Shown here: piece by piece, positions 34,950 to 44,017 of the stretch
How positions within the stretch are numbered: position 1 is the first letter of the stretch
Layout of the letters: every line of letters begins with the position of its first letter
DNA from: Microlunatus endophyticus
Lineage (GTDB): Bacteria > Actinomycetota > Actinomycetes > Propionibacteriales > Propionibacteriaceae
Reading direction: 5' to 3'
Length of the DNA: 64,000 nucleotides
Assembly (NCBI RefSeq): GCF_014646195.1
Contig: NZ_BMMZ01000002.1
Location: 248,001 to 312,000 of the forward strand
The notes under the pieces: generated by a model
Seen by the model: the letters and a program-made list of their open reading frames with translations, nothing else
What the model was told of the DNA's origin: nothing
The model's database searches: none
Program-made: the position numbers and the translations under genes

Positions 34950-35067
34950 GTGTTGCCGAACGCAGGGCCAAGCTGTGGTCCGTCGATGCTTTTGGTGCCT
35001 GGTGTTACCGAACGCACGCGATTTCTGGGTTTTGCTCCGCTCTTGGCTGCACGTGTTACCAAACGCA
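34950..35067 (+). repeat. three direct copies of a 15-bp repeat at 51-52 bp spacing before dnaE2
   Basis: GTGTTGCCGAACGCA (34950-34964), GTGTTACCGAACGCA (35002-35016) and GTGTTACCAAACGCA (35053-35067). Spacer sequences are unrelated. The 219-bp gap between imuB and dnaE2 is otherwise without a recognised promoter or SOS box. The period is almost that of the different repeat at 11226-11299. Confidence 0.75.
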
Positions 35068-35133
35068 CAACGAAGCAGGGAACGGGACAGGGGCCGGGTC
35101 AGGGGCCGGTCCCGTACGGATCGGAGCCGACTC

Positions 35134-38100
35134 GTGGCGTATAACAATCCTCCTGTTCCCTGGTCGGAGCTGGAACGCAAGCTGTCCGGGCGGATATCGA
35201 AACCGTGGGAGAATCCGCACGCCGACAACGGTCCTGGCTGGCACCACCGCGAGGAGTACGAGGCCAAGCAAGACGTCAAGCGTCCGGACGGGCCGACCAC
35301 CCCATATGCCGAGTTGCACGCGCATTCCAATTTCAGCTTCCTGGACGGAGCCAGTGACCCGGAGTCGATGATCGAGGAGGCTGTACGCCTCGGGCTGGAG
35401 GCGCTGGCACTGACCGATCACGACGGCTTCTACGGTGCCGCCCGGTTCGCCGAGGCAGCAAGGGAGTACGACCTGGCCACCGTCTACGGAGCCGAGTTGT
35501 CCCTGGACCTGACCGCGGCACAGACCGGCATCCCCGATCCGGCGGGAACCCACCTGCTGGTGCTGGCCGAAGGCGTCGAGGGTTATCGACGGTTGGCCGG
35601 AGCGATGACCGAGGCACACCTGCGCGGCGGCGAGAAAGGCAAGCCGGTCTACGAGTTGGAGGAGCTGGCCGCTGCAGCCGGAGAACACTGGATGATCTTG
35701 TCCGGCTGCCGCAAGGGCCCCGTACGCCAGGCTCTCACCGTTGATCATGAGGCAGCGGCACGAGAGCTCGACCGGTTGACGGCACTCTTCGGACTCGATC
35801 AGGTCGTGGTCGAGTTGATCGACAACGGGCTGCCCGGTGACTCCCTGATCAATGATCAACTCGCGGTGCTGGCCGCTGATCACGGGCTGCCGACGATCGC
35901 CAGCGGCAACGTCCATTACGCTGATCCCCAGCACTACCGGCTGGCGACCGCGACGGCCGCCGTCCGGGCCCGCCGTAGTCTGGCGGAGATGGACGGCTGG
36001 CTGCCGCCACCGGCCGCGCACCTGCGGTCCGGCGCGGAGATGGAGCAGCGGTTCGTCCGCTATCCCGGCGCCGTGCGACGGGCCGCTGACCTCGGCCGGC
36101 AACTGTCCTTCGACCTGCAGGCAGCCAAGCCGAAGCTGCCGAAGCTGAATGTTCCGGACGGTCACACTCCGACCACCTGGCTGCGTGAGCTGTCCCAACG
36201 TGGCGCCAACGAGCTCTATCCCGGCATCCGCGAGCAGGCACAACAGCGCCTGGACAAGGAACTCGCGGTGATCGAGGAGAAGGGCTTCGAAGGTTATTTC
36301 CTGATTGTGCACGGCATGGTCGCCTTCGCCAGGGAGCGCGGGATTCTCTGCCAGGGCAGGGGATCGGCTGCCAACTCCGTGGTCTGTTACACCCTCAAGA
36401 TCACCGCGGTCGATCCGATCAAGTACGACCTGCCCTTCGAACGGTTCCTGGCCACCACCCGCGAAGAGGAGCCGGACATCGACGTCGACTTCGATTCCGA
36501 CCGTCGCGAGGAGGTGATCCAGGAGGTCTACCGGCGCTACGGCCGCCGTAACGCCGCCCAGGTCGCCGACGTGATCAGTTACCGTCCGAAGTCGGCGGTC
36601 CGCGACATGGCCAAGGCACTCGGCTATTCACCGGGACAGCAGGACGCCTGGTCCAAGCAGATCGACCATTTCGCGTCGGTGCCCAGTGATGATGATCATG
36701 AGATCCCGGTCGGTGTGGTCAAGCTGGCCAATCAGTTGATCGGCGCGCCTCGGCATCTGGGCATCCACTCCGGTGGCATGGTGCTGACCGAGCAGCCGGT
36801 CGGCGAGGTGGTGCCGGTCGAGCACGCCCGGATGGAGAACCGGACCGTCCTGCAATGGGACAAGGACAGCTGTGCCTGGATGGGGCTGGTCAAATTCGAC
36901 TTCCTCGGGCTGGGGATCCTGAGTGCGATCAACCACGTCTTCCACCTCACCTCCCAGCATCTGGGCGAGCACTGGGAATTCGCCAGCCTGCCCAAGGAGG
37001 AACCAGCTGTCTACGACATGCTCTGCAAGGCCGATTCGGTCGGCCTGTTCCAGGTGGAGAGCCGCGCCCAGGTCGGCACCCTGCCCCGGCTGCGGCCGCG
37101 GAAGTTCTACGACCTGGTGATCGAGGTCGCGCTGATCAGGCCGGGACCGATCCAGGGCGGCGCGGTGCATCCGTACATCCGCCGGGCCACCGGGCTCGAG
37201 CCGGTCAGCTATCCGCATCCGCTGTTGGAATCGGTGCTGTCCCGGACCCTGGGCGTCCCGCTGTTCCAGGAGCAGCTGATGCAGATCGCGATGACCGTCG
37301 GCGGCTGCACCGGCGACGACGCCGATCTGCTCCGCCGCGCGATGGGATCCAAGCGGGGTGTGGAGAAGATCGAACGCCTGCAGCAGAAACTCTTCGACGG
37401 GATGGCAGCCAATCACATCACCGGTGATCTTGCTCGCAGCATCTACGAGCGGATCGAGGCATTCGCCAATTTCGGCTTCGCCGAGAGCCATGCGATCAGC
37501 TTCGCGCTGATCGTGTACGCCACCGCCTGGCTCAAACTGCACTATCCGGCGATCTACCTGACCGGGCTGCTGCGGGCCCAGCCGATGGGCTTCTACTCAC
37601 CGCAGTCGCTGGTCGCCGACGCCCGCCGGCACGGTGTCGAGGTACGCCGCCCCGACATCATGCTGTCCGCCGCCGAGACCGATCTCGAGCCCTGCAAGAT
37701 CCCTGAGCCTGTCGAAGGGCCGACCGGAATGGACAGTTGCCTTGATCATGATCAACCGCCGGTCGGAACTTTCGATCCGCAGGTCGACGATCCGACTCCG
37801 GCTCATCGTCGCGATGGTGCTCTCGCCGTACGACTCGGATTCACCGAGGTGCAGGGGCTGGGCACGGAGGTTGCGGAGCGGATCGTCGCCGAACGTGAGC
37901 TCAAGCCGTACGCCAGCATCAACGACGTCGTCCGACGGGCCGGGCTGACCGTCAAACAGGCCGAGGCACTGGCCACCGCGGGAGCGTTCGACTGCTTCGG
38001 CCTGAGCCGCCGGCAGGCGCTGTGGAATGCCGGGTATGCCGATCGGGTCGACCAGCTGGAGGGGACTGCGATCGATGCGCCGCCGCCGGAGCTGCCGGGG

Positions 38101-38550
38101 ATGAGCCTGCCGGAGCTCACCCTCGCCGACTTCTGGGCAACCAGGATCTCCCCCGATGATCATCCGATCGGACACCTGCGGGCCGAGCTCGACGATCTTG
38201 GCATCGTGGCGATCAAGGAGCTCTTCGATCATGGACGGGACTACGACGGCAGGCGGATCAAGGTCGCCGGCCTGATCACCCACCGGCAGCGGCCCAGCAC
38301 GGCGGGCGGGGTCACCTTCCTCAATCTGGAGGACGAGACCGGGATGCTCAACATCATCTGCACCGAAGTGTTGTGGAAGCGGTTCCGGCGGATCGCCCGC
38401 AACACCAACGGCATGGTCATCCGGGGCACCATCGAGCACACCGACGGGGTGACCAACCTCTCCGCCGACCGGCTGGAACGGCTCGTCGAGGTGGTCCCGC
38501 GTGCCGCCCAGGTGATCCCGCGCAAGCACGTCTCCCGGGACTTCCACTGA
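35134..38550 (+). CDS. dnaE2: error-prone DNA polymerase DnaE2
   Basis: 1138 residues from GTG 35134 (MAYNNPPVPWSELERK; GGAG upstream). PHP domain YAELHAHSNFSFLDGASDPE and LTDHDGFYG; polymerase core with the catalytic PDIDVDFDSDRRE (about residues 446-458) and RPKSAVRDMAKALGY; C-terminal OB-fold IKVAGLITHRQRPSTAGGVTFLNLEDETG (outline). No clamp-binding C-terminal tail, as expected for DnaE2, which relies on ImuB. A palindromic repeat is inserted in frame at 37701-37719 (PEPVEGP) in a variable linker. No SOS box was found directly upstream. Confidence 0.95.
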   Translation: MAYNNPPVPWSELERKLSGRISKPWENPHADNGPGWHHREEYEAKQDVKRPDGPTTPYAELHAHSNFSFLDGASDPESMIEEAVRLGLEALALTDHDGFYGAARFAEAAREYDLATVYGAELSLDLTAAQTGIPDPAGTHLLVLAEGVEGYRRLAGAMTEAHLRGGEKGKPVYELEELAAAAGEHWMILSGCRKGPVRQALTVDHEAAARELDRLTALFGLDQVVVELIDNGLPGDSLINDQLAVLAADHGLPTIASGNVHYADPQHYRLATATAAVRARRSLAEMDGWLPPPAAHLRSGAEMEQRFVRYPGAVRRAADLGRQLSFDLQAAKPKLPKLNVPDGHTPTTWLRELSQRGANELYPGIREQAQQRLDKELAVIEEKGFEGYFLIVHGMVAFARERGILCQGRGSAANSVVCYTLKITAVDPIKYDLPFERFLATTREEEPDIDVDFDSDRREEVIQEVYRRYGRRNAAQVADVISYRPKSAVRDMAKALGYSPGQQDAWSKQIDHFASVPSDDDHEIPVGVVKLANQLIGAPRHLGIHSGGMVLTEQPVGEVVPVEHARMENRTVLQWDKDSCAWMGLVKFDFLGLGILSAINHVFHLTSQHLGEHWEFASLPKEEPAVYDMLCKADSVGLFQVESRAQVGTLPRLRPRKFYDLVIEVALIRPGPIQGGAVHPYIRRATGLEPVSYPHPLLESVLSRTLGVPLFQEQLMQIAMTVGGCTGDDADLLRRAMGSKRGVEKIERLQQKLFDGMAANHITGDLARSIYERIEAFANFGFAESHAISFALIVYATAWLKLHYPAIYLTGLLRAQPMGFYSPQSLVADARRHGVEVRRPDIMLSAAETDLEPCKIPEPVEGPTGMDSCLDHDQPPVGTFDPQVDDPTPAHRRDGALAVRLGFTEVQGLGTEVAERIVAERELKPYASINDVVRRAGLTVKQAEALATAGAFDCFGLSRRQALWNAGYADRVDQLEGTAIDAPPPELPGMSLPELTLADFWATRISPDDHPIGHLRAELDDLGIVAIKELFDHGRDYDGRRIKVAGLITHRQRPSTAGGVTFLNLEDETGMLNIICTEVLWKRFRRIARNTNGMVIRGTIEHTDGVTNLSADRLERLVEVVPRAAQVIPRKHVSRDFH
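37701..37719 (+). repeat. palindromic dispersed repeat inside dnaE2
   Basis: CCCTGAGCCTGTCGAAGGG (37701-37719), an imperfect palindrome, adds the residues PEPVEGP to a linker between the fingers/helical part and the HhH region. It is the same core as in hisS, in the opposite orientation. About 50 further residues of low-complexity sequence follow (to VRLGFTEVQGLG). Confidence 0.85.
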
Positions 38551-38696
38551 CCGCGCACGACCGCCGTGCGGTCAGCGGGAAGAATGGGGCAGATGACCGA
38601 GCGATCAGCGGCGTCCCGGCGGGACGGCCGTGTTGTCCGGACCGGAAGCGGTAAGTGTGCAACGGTGATCCGTACGCGAATGGGGAAGGCGAACAG

Positions 38697-39419
38697 ATGA
38701 CATCGGCGGGAACGTTGCTGCTGGTCGAGGACGACGAGGTGATCGGCGAGGCGACTCAACTGAATCTCGAGCGGTACGACTACCAGGTCACCTGGGTCCA
38801 GGACGGCCTGGACGCGTGGCGCGCTTTCACCGAGCGCAGTACGGAGGACCCGTTCCAGATCGTCCTGTGCGACGTGATGCTGCCCGGATTGGACGGGATC
38901 AGCCTCTGCCGGCGGATCCGTGAGGCCGGCAACACCCCGGTGGTGCTGATCTCGGCGCGTACCGAGTCGATCGACATCGTCTCCGGGCTGGAAGCGGGCG
39001 CCGACGACTACGTCACCAAGCCCTTCGACATCCAGGTGCTCCTGGCGCGGCTGCGCAGCGTCTCCCGGCGTGCGGTGCAACCGGCGGTCTCCGACGCCGA
39101 GTCCGGGCAGGCGAGCCCGGCCGACGGCGACGAGCATCTGATCATCGGTGATCTCGATCTCGACCGCCGGGCGCTCGAGATGCGCCGCGGGGACAAGCTG
39201 ATCAATCTGACCCCGACGGAGATGCGGCTGCTGCTCGAACTGGCCGAGCAGCCCGGCGTCGTACTCTCCCGTGCCGCCCTGTTGCAGCGGGTCTGGGACT
39301 ATCCGGAGTGGGAGGAGGACGATCACCTCGTGAACGTTCATATCCAGCGATTGCGGACCAAGATCGGCACCGACCGGATCGAAACTGTTCGGGGATTCGG
39401 CTACAAGTTGCGCCGCTGA
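38697..39419 (+). CDS. OmpR-family response regulator
   Basis: 240 residues from ATG 38697. Receiver domain: acidic pocket VEDDE, phospho-accepting Asp in LCDVMLPGLDG (about residue 60), Thr/Ser SAR and Lys in TKPFD. After a linker of about 25 residues comes the winged-helix DNA-binding domain ending HLVNVHIQRLRTKIG and VRGFGYKLR. The pair resembles CseB/CseC of streptomycetes, which answer cell-envelope stress (inference). TGATG overlap couples it to the sensor gene. Confidence 0.92.
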   Translation: MTSAGTLLLVEDDEVIGEATQLNLERYDYQVTWVQDGLDAWRAFTERSTEDPFQIVLCDVMLPGLDGISLCRRIREAGNTPVVLISARTESIDIVSGLEAGADDYVTKPFDIQVLLARLRSVSRRAVQPAVSDAESGQASPADGDEHLIIGDLDLDRRALEMRRGDKLINLTPTEMRLLLELAEQPGVVLSRAALLQRVWDYPEWEEDDHLVNVHIQRLRTKIGTDRIETVRGFGYKLRR

Positions 39420-40858
39420 TGGCCGGCCTGTCGATCCTGCGACCCGACGACGCAGCGGACGACCCGTCCGCGGCGGCGGCGTCGGAACCGACCCCCGACC
39501 CGACGCGCGAACCCGGGACCGGCCGGGGAGCGGGCCGGCGCCTGGAGACCGGCCTACGGGTCCGGATCGCGGCGACGATCGCCTGCATCGTCATCGCCGC
39601 GGTCGTGATCCTGACCCTGACCGTGCACCTGATGGTGGTGCAGAACCGGATCAACCAGCAACGGTCCGCCGCCGACAGCGTGGTCCAGGTGGCGATGTCG
39701 ATCTACCGGGACCAGGGCGTGCTCACCTTCGACGCCCGGCTGGACGATCCGGGCGTCCCGGCCGAGCTGCGTGACCGGCTGGGCGCGCCGAACAGCCACG
39801 GCACCTACGTGAGCGGCCGGAGCACCCGCGACGTCTGGGCAGCCGGCCGGGTCGGAACCCACATCCTGAGCACCCACACCACATTCGCCACGGTCGACGA
39901 CTCGGTACGCGCGGTTGACCGGGCACTGATCGTCGCGGGTATCGCGACCGTGATCGGCGCCTCGGCGGTGGGTGCGCTGTCGGCGAACCGGCTCTCCCGC
40001 CGGCTGCGCCTGGCCGCCCGCACCGCGCGGACCATCGCGGTCGCCGCCGCGACCCCCGGCCTGTGGCCTGGTGCGACCGGCGACGTGCCGAGGGACCGTA
40101 CGCTGCGGGCTGCGGTAGGCGAGGGCAGTGACGAGGTGGGGGACCTGGCCGACGCCGTGGACGGAATGGCCGCCCGGCTCGCCGAACGCCTGCAGGCCGA
40201 ACAACGCTTCACCGCAGACGTCGCCCACGACCTGAGAACGCCGCTGACCGGGCTCAATGCCGCTGCGTCGCTGCTCGACGACTCCCGTCCGGCGCAGATG
40301 GTCCGGGACCGGGTCGAGGCGATGACCAATCTGGTGGAGGAGCTGCTCGAGGTGGCGCGGCTGGACAGCCGGGTGGAGACCGCTCAGCTGGAGTACGCGA
40401 TGATCCCCGGAATCGTGACCCGGGCGGTCCAGCGCGGCGTCGCCAAGGGTGAATTCCCCCAGGATTCGGTGATCGTGCGCACGCACAGCGGCGGAGAGGC
40501 GCTGCTGACCGATCCGCGACGTCTGGAACGGGTGCTGTCCAACCTGATCCGCAACGCACTCCAGCACGGCCGGCCGCCGGTGATCCTGGACGCCAGCGGG
40601 AGCCAGGTTGTGGTCACCGACTCCGGCGACGGGTTCAGCCCGGAATTCCTGGCGAGCGGGCCGCAGCGGTTCCGGCGGTCGTCCCCGAGCCGGGGCGGCG
40701 GCCACGGGCTCGGACTGATCATCGCCCAGGGCCAGATCGCCGTGCTCGGCGGCACGCTGCAATTCGACAACGCCCCCGAGGGCGGCGCCCGGGTCTGGAT
40801 CGAGCTCCCCGGCGCACCACCGGGGCGCACTGAGGCGCACACGGACGCGCTGGAGTGA
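39419..40858 (+). CDS. sensor histidine kinase
   Basis: 479 residues from ATG 39419, overlapping the regulator stop. A disordered N-terminus (about 40 residues) precedes TM1 (about 45-70), an extracytoplasmic sensor of about 90 residues, TM2 (about 165-185) and a HAMP region. The H-box FTADVAHDLRTPLTGL carries the phosphorylated His; the ATPase part has an N box (LSNLIRNALQHG), VVTDSGDGFSPEF and GHGLGL. It presumably autophosphorylates in response to an envelope signal and drives the adjoining OmpR regulator. Confidence 0.92.
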   Translation: MAGLSILRPDDAADDPSAAAASEPTPDPTREPGTGRGAGRRLETGLRVRIAATIACIVIAAVVILTLTVHLMVVQNRINQQRSAADSVVQVAMSIYRDQGVLTFDARLDDPGVPAELRDRLGAPNSHGTYVSGRSTRDVWAAGRVGTHILSTHTTFATVDDSVRAVDRALIVAGIATVIGASAVGALSANRLSRRLRLAARTARTIAVAAATPGLWPGATGDVPRDRTLRAAVGEGSDEVGDLADAVDGMAARLAERLQAEQRFTADVAHDLRTPLTGLNAAASLLDDSRPAQMVRDRVEAMTNLVEELLEVARLDSRVETAQLEYAMIPGIVTRAVQRGVAKGEFPQDSVIVRTHSGGEALLTDPRRLERVLSNLIRNALQHGRPPVILDASGSQVVVTDSGDGFSPEFLASGPQRFRRSSPSRGGGHGLGLIIAQGQIAVLGGTLQFDNAPEGGARVWIELPGAPPGRTEAHTDALE

Positions 40859-40984
40859 CAAACCGGGCCGATGATCGGAGACTGAAGCTTCCTGAAGCTG
40901 ATGCTGATGGGATTCCTGGGATCGAGAGCCGGCTGTGACACGGGTGAGACGTCATCGCTCGGCGTACGTCGTACTGTTCAGTCC

Positions 40985-41758
40985 ATGAGCAGGACGACGC
41001 GACATCGATTCGCCGCACTCGCCGTGGGTGTGGCCGCCGCCGCGTTCCTGGCCGCTTGCGGGAACGGTGTCGAGGTCGGCGGTCCGGCCGCCGGTACCAG
41101 CCCACAGGGCTCACCGACCAGTGCAGCCAGCCGCTCGGCCGACTCCGAGAGCGCGAGCCCGACAGCGCCGGCGACGACCCGCTCTGCCACCCCGTCCAAG
41201 TCGCCGTCATCGGACGCCGGCTCGGGCAAGTCCGAGAAGCCCGGCAAGCACCGCACCTCGCAGAAGCCGGACAAGCCCGGCGACGAGACGAGTTCGGCTC
41301 CGTCGAACAGCGGGACGGACTCCGGGGGGATCGCGACCTGCACTTTGGGTGATCTGGACGTCACTGTCGACACTCCGGCCGGGGCCGGCGGTGCCGGCAG
41401 CCAGTACGTACTGCTTGGATTCACCAACACGTCCCCCGACCCCTGCGCGATCTACGGCTATCCCGGCGTCTCCTTCGTTGGCCACCACAACGGCACCCAG
41501 CTGGGTAAGCCGGCGGTACGCGACCGGTCCCAGTCGCCGCACACCGTGCGCCTGGCACCGGGGGCGACCGAGTCCGGGCTGCTGCAGATCGCCCAGGCGG
41601 CCAACTTCGACCCCCAGAAGTGCCAGCCGACGACCTCCGACGGCTTCCGGGTGTATCCGCCCGGCTCCTACACGGCGGCGTACGTGCCCTTCAAGGCGTC
41701 TGCCTGTCAGGGCAAGGTCGCGCAGCTGACGGTCTACCCGGTCGGCAGCAAGTCGTAG
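40985..41758 (+). CDS. DUF4232 lipoprotein
   Basis: 257 residues from ATG 40985. Signal peptide with lipobox FLAACG (Cys about 22), a long Ser/Pro/Lys linker (to about 110), then a beta-sandwich DUF4232 domain with CTLGDLDVTVDTPAGAGGAG, YVLLGFTNTSPDPCAIYGYPG and the final QKCQPTT...ACQGKVAQLTVYPV; four Cys could form two disulfides. It is probably a cell-surface protein and may be a target or accessory of the two-component system upstream (inference from position only). Confidence 0.82.
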   Translation: MSRTTRHRFAALAVGVAAAAFLAACGNGVEVGGPAAGTSPQGSPTSAASRSADSESASPTAPATTRSATPSKSPSSDAGSGKSEKPGKHRTSQKPDKPGDETSSAPSNSGTDSGGIATCTLGDLDVTVDTPAGAGGAGSQYVLLGFTNTSPDPCAIYGYPGVSFVGHHNGTQLGKPAVRDRSQSPHTVRLAPGATESGLLQIAQAANFDPQKCQPTTSDGFRVYPPGSYTAAYVPFKASACQGKVAQLTVYPVGSKS

Positions 41759-41779
41759 GGCAAGTCGCGACAGGGCGCG

Positions 41780-43028
41780 TCACAGGAGGTATGGGGCCTG
41801 GACCCGTCCGGTGACAGCGGCGTCCAATCGAGCCAGCAGATCATCGGCGCTGACCTGTTCCCGGCGCCCGGTGGCCGGCTCCTGGAGTGCGACCGAGCCG
41901 GAGCGGGTCTCCTCGTCACCGATCACACCGATCAGGGTGTTGCGCTCCAGCCGGGCACCCCGGATCCGGTTGCCGAGGGTGCCGTCCGGTGCGACCCGGA
42001 CCCGCAGCCCGGATCGCCGGAGGCGGTCGGCCAGCCGCCGTGCGTGATCTTCGTGGCCCGCGGTCACCGGCAGCAGCACCAACTGGACCGGGGCCAGCCA
42101 CAGCGGCAGCCAGCCGTCGGTGATCTCGAGCAGGAACGCGACCATCCGTTCCATCGCGCCGAGCAAGCCGCGGTGGATCATGGTCACCGGCTGCCGGGAC
42201 CCGTCCGCGGCGATATATTCGAGCCCGAAACGGACGGGCTGGTTGAAGTCCAGCTGGACGGTCGACAGAGTCTCCTGGTGTTGCCGGGCATCGAGCACCT
42301 GGACGTCGATCTTGGGACCGTAGAAGGCGGCCTCGCCCTCGGCCTCCTCGACGCGCAGCGCGGGATGATCATGCTGGATCGACGACAGCACATTGCGCAG
42401 TTGATCTTCGGCAGTGACCCAGCGCTCGGCCTCCCCGAGGTAGCCGTCGCCCGGGCCGCGCCGGGACAGTCGGAGGTGATCGATCCGGATCCCGAGCAGC
42501 TCGTACGCCTCCAGCACCGCCTGCATCGCCAGCGCGACCTCGTCGGCGAGCTGGTCGGCGCGGCAGAAGACGTGGGGGTCGTCCAGGTTGATCTGCCGCA
42601 CCCGGCTGAGCCCGGACAACACTCCCGATCGCTCCGACCGGAACATCGGCGCCAGCTCGTTGTAGCGCAGGGGCAGCTCGCGGTAGCCGTGCTACTCGGC
42701 TGCGTAGATCATCGCGTGATGCGGGCAGTTGGCGGGCCGCAACACAAGTTGATCATCACCGGTGTTGCCGCCGACCTCCATCGGCGGAAACATGTCGTCG
42801 CTGAACTTGGCCCCAGTGCCCCGATCGCTCGTAGAGCTCCCGCTTGGCCAGCACCGGTGAGTAAACTCCCTGACACCCGGTGCGGACGGCGACCTCGTGG
42901 GCGTACTGCTCCAACTCCCGGCGGATGATCGCGCCGGCCGGCAGCCACAAGGGCAGGCCCGAGCCGATGACGGTGCTGCCGGCGATCAGCCGCATGTTCC
43001 GGGCGAGTTCCCGGTGATCGTGATTCAT
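41780..43028 (-). pseudogene. thrS2: second threonyl-tRNA synthetase gene lacking the editing domain, broken twice
   Basis: Read from ATG 43028 (MNHDHRELARNMRLIAGSTV), the frame encodes the class II catalytic core (GSGLPLWLPAG, YSPVLAKRELYERSGHW). At 42811-42814 a run of four C instead of three shifts the frame; beyond it the homology continues (AKFSDDMFPPMEVGGNTGDD, RPANCPHHAMIYAAE). A TAG at 42692-42694 interrupts it before HGYRELPLRYNELAPMFRSE. The rest, to 41780, is an intact core and anticodon-binding domain. No TGS or editing domain is present. Two lesions within 125 bp make it inactive unless the assembly is wrong. Confidence 0.8.
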
Positions 43029-43086
43029 GGAATGTCTCCTGTCGGTTCGGGAGTCCGCGGAGCCCGATCCAGGGCAGGTACGACAA

Positions 43087-43112
43087 AGCCCCGGAGTCAT
43101 GACTCCGGGGCT
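43087..43112 (-). terminator. attenuator hairpin of the thrS2 leader
   Basis: A perfect 26-bp palindrome: AGCCCCGGAGTCA (43087-43099) and its complement to 43112. On the minus strand the stem is followed by TTTGTCG, the form of an intrinsic terminator. It lies between a Thr-rich leader peptide and the thrS2 start at 43028, as in amino-acid attenuation. Confidence 0.75.
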
Positions 43113-43137
43113 CGCAGGCTGGGTTGGCTTGATCAGC

Positions 43138-43194
43138 TCAGCACGATGGGGCGCCGGAGGTCACCGGCGTCGTCGTGCTGTGCTGGAATGCCAT
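43138..43194 (-). CDS. threonine leader peptide of thrS2
   Basis: ATG 43194 to TGA 43138 encodes MAFQHSTTTPVTSGAPSC, 18 residues with three consecutive ACG Thr codons and a fourth Thr shortly after. The peptide is followed 25 nt later by the terminator hairpin. Slow translation at Thr codons when threonyl-tRNA is scarce would disfavour the terminator and raise synthetase expression. The start codon lies 8 nt after a good -10, so the leader mRNA is probably leaderless. Coding is inferred from composition and position. Confidence 0.7.
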   Translation of the reverse strand: MAFQHSTTTPVTSGAPSC

Positions 43195-43201
43195 GACCAC
43201 T

Positions 43202-43230
43202 ACGGTAGGGCCTGCACCGGAGACAGACAA
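43202..43230 (-). promoter_or_regulatory. promoter of the thrS2 leader
   Basis: On the minus strand TTGTCT (43230-43225), a 17-bp spacer and TACCGT (43207-43202) match the sigma-70 pattern. The predicted start point is at about 43195, next to the leader ATG at 43194. This places the promoter inside the 5' region of the divergent pyrH-like gene. Confidence 0.5.
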
Positions 43231-43258
43231 CCCGGTAAGAGACACCAGGAGGTACGGC

Positions 43259-43978
43259 GTGGGCCATCGGTACCGGCGGCTGGTCCTGAAACTCAGCGGC
43301 GAGGCGATCTCCGGCCCCTCCGGCTGGGGTGTCGACCCGGCAGCACTGCAACACCTGGCCGCCGAGGTGCTCGCCGTGCACCGGCTCGGCATCGAGGTTG
43401 CCGTCGTGGTCGGCGGCGGCAACTACTTCCGTGGTCGTGAGGCGGAGGAGTGGGGGATCGGCCGGGCCGAGGCGGACAACATCGGGATCCTCGGGACGAT
43501 CATGAACGGGCTGATGTTGCGCGGCGCACTGACCGCGCTGACCGACGCCGACGTGCGGGTGATGACCGCGATCCCGGTGCAGAGCGTTGCCGAACCATTC
43601 ATCCGGCTGCGGGCCGATGCGCACCTGAAGGTCGGCCGGATAGTGATCCTGGCCGGCGGCATCGGCCAGCCCTACGTGACGACCGACTACCCGGCGGTGC
43701 AGCGGGCCCTGGAGCTGGAGGCCGACGCATTGCTGGTCGCCAAGCGCGGTGTCGACGGCGTCTACGACAAGGATCCCAACCGGTACGGCGATGCCCGCCG
43801 CTTCCGCACTCTCACCTACGCCAGAGCGTTGGACCTGGGCGTCAAGATCATGGACACCGCGGCATTCGTGCTCGCTGATGATCATCGGCTGACGATGCAT
43901 GTCTTCGACGTCGACGCCGCCGGTGCGATGACTGCGATCTGTCGCGGTGAGGACGTCGGCACCCTCGTCACGCCCTGA
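43259..43978 (+). CDS. UMP kinase-like protein (PyrH paralogue)
   Basis: 239 residues from GTG 43259, chosen because AGGAGG lies 6 nt upstream and the length then equals PyrH; an ATG at 43193 overlaps the divergent leader peptide. Amino-acid-kinase motifs: LVLKLSGEAISG, VAVVVGGGNYFRG, DNIGILGTIMNGLML, DALLVAKRGVDGVYDKDPNRYGDA. UMP kinase makes UDP from UMP. Genomes of this group keep pyrH next to tsf/frr, so this is probably a second, diverged copy (inference). Its neighbours are an attenuated thrS2 and a rhamnosidase. Confidence 0.85.
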   Translation: MGHRYRRLVLKLSGEAISGPSGWGVDPAALQHLAAEVLAVHRLGIEVAVVVGGGNYFRGREAEEWGIGRAEADNIGILGTIMNGLMLRGALTALTDADVRVMTAIPVQSVAEPFIRLRADAHLKVGRIVILAGGIGQPYVTTDYPAVQRALELEADALLVAKRGVDGVYDKDPNRYGDARRFRTLTYARALDLGVKIMDTAAFVLADDHRLTMHVFDVDAAGAMTAICRGEDVGTLVTP

Positions 43979-44017
43979 TGATCACGTGGACGCCGGTCGC
44001 ACCGTCGTGATCATCAG
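43975..44017. terminator. 12-bp inverted repeat over two convergent stop codons
   Basis: CTGATGATCACG (43975-43986) and CGTGATCATCAG (44006-44017) are perfectly complementary with a 19-nt loop. The left arm contains the TGA of the pyrH-like gene, the right arm the stop of the rhamnosidase gene. It could end transcription from both sides, although there is no T-run. Confidence 0.55.

Noticed and set aside
34915..35133. An SOS box for dnaE2
   Set aside because: No GAAC-N4-GTTC palindrome is present; the CGAACG strings belong to the 15-bp repeats.
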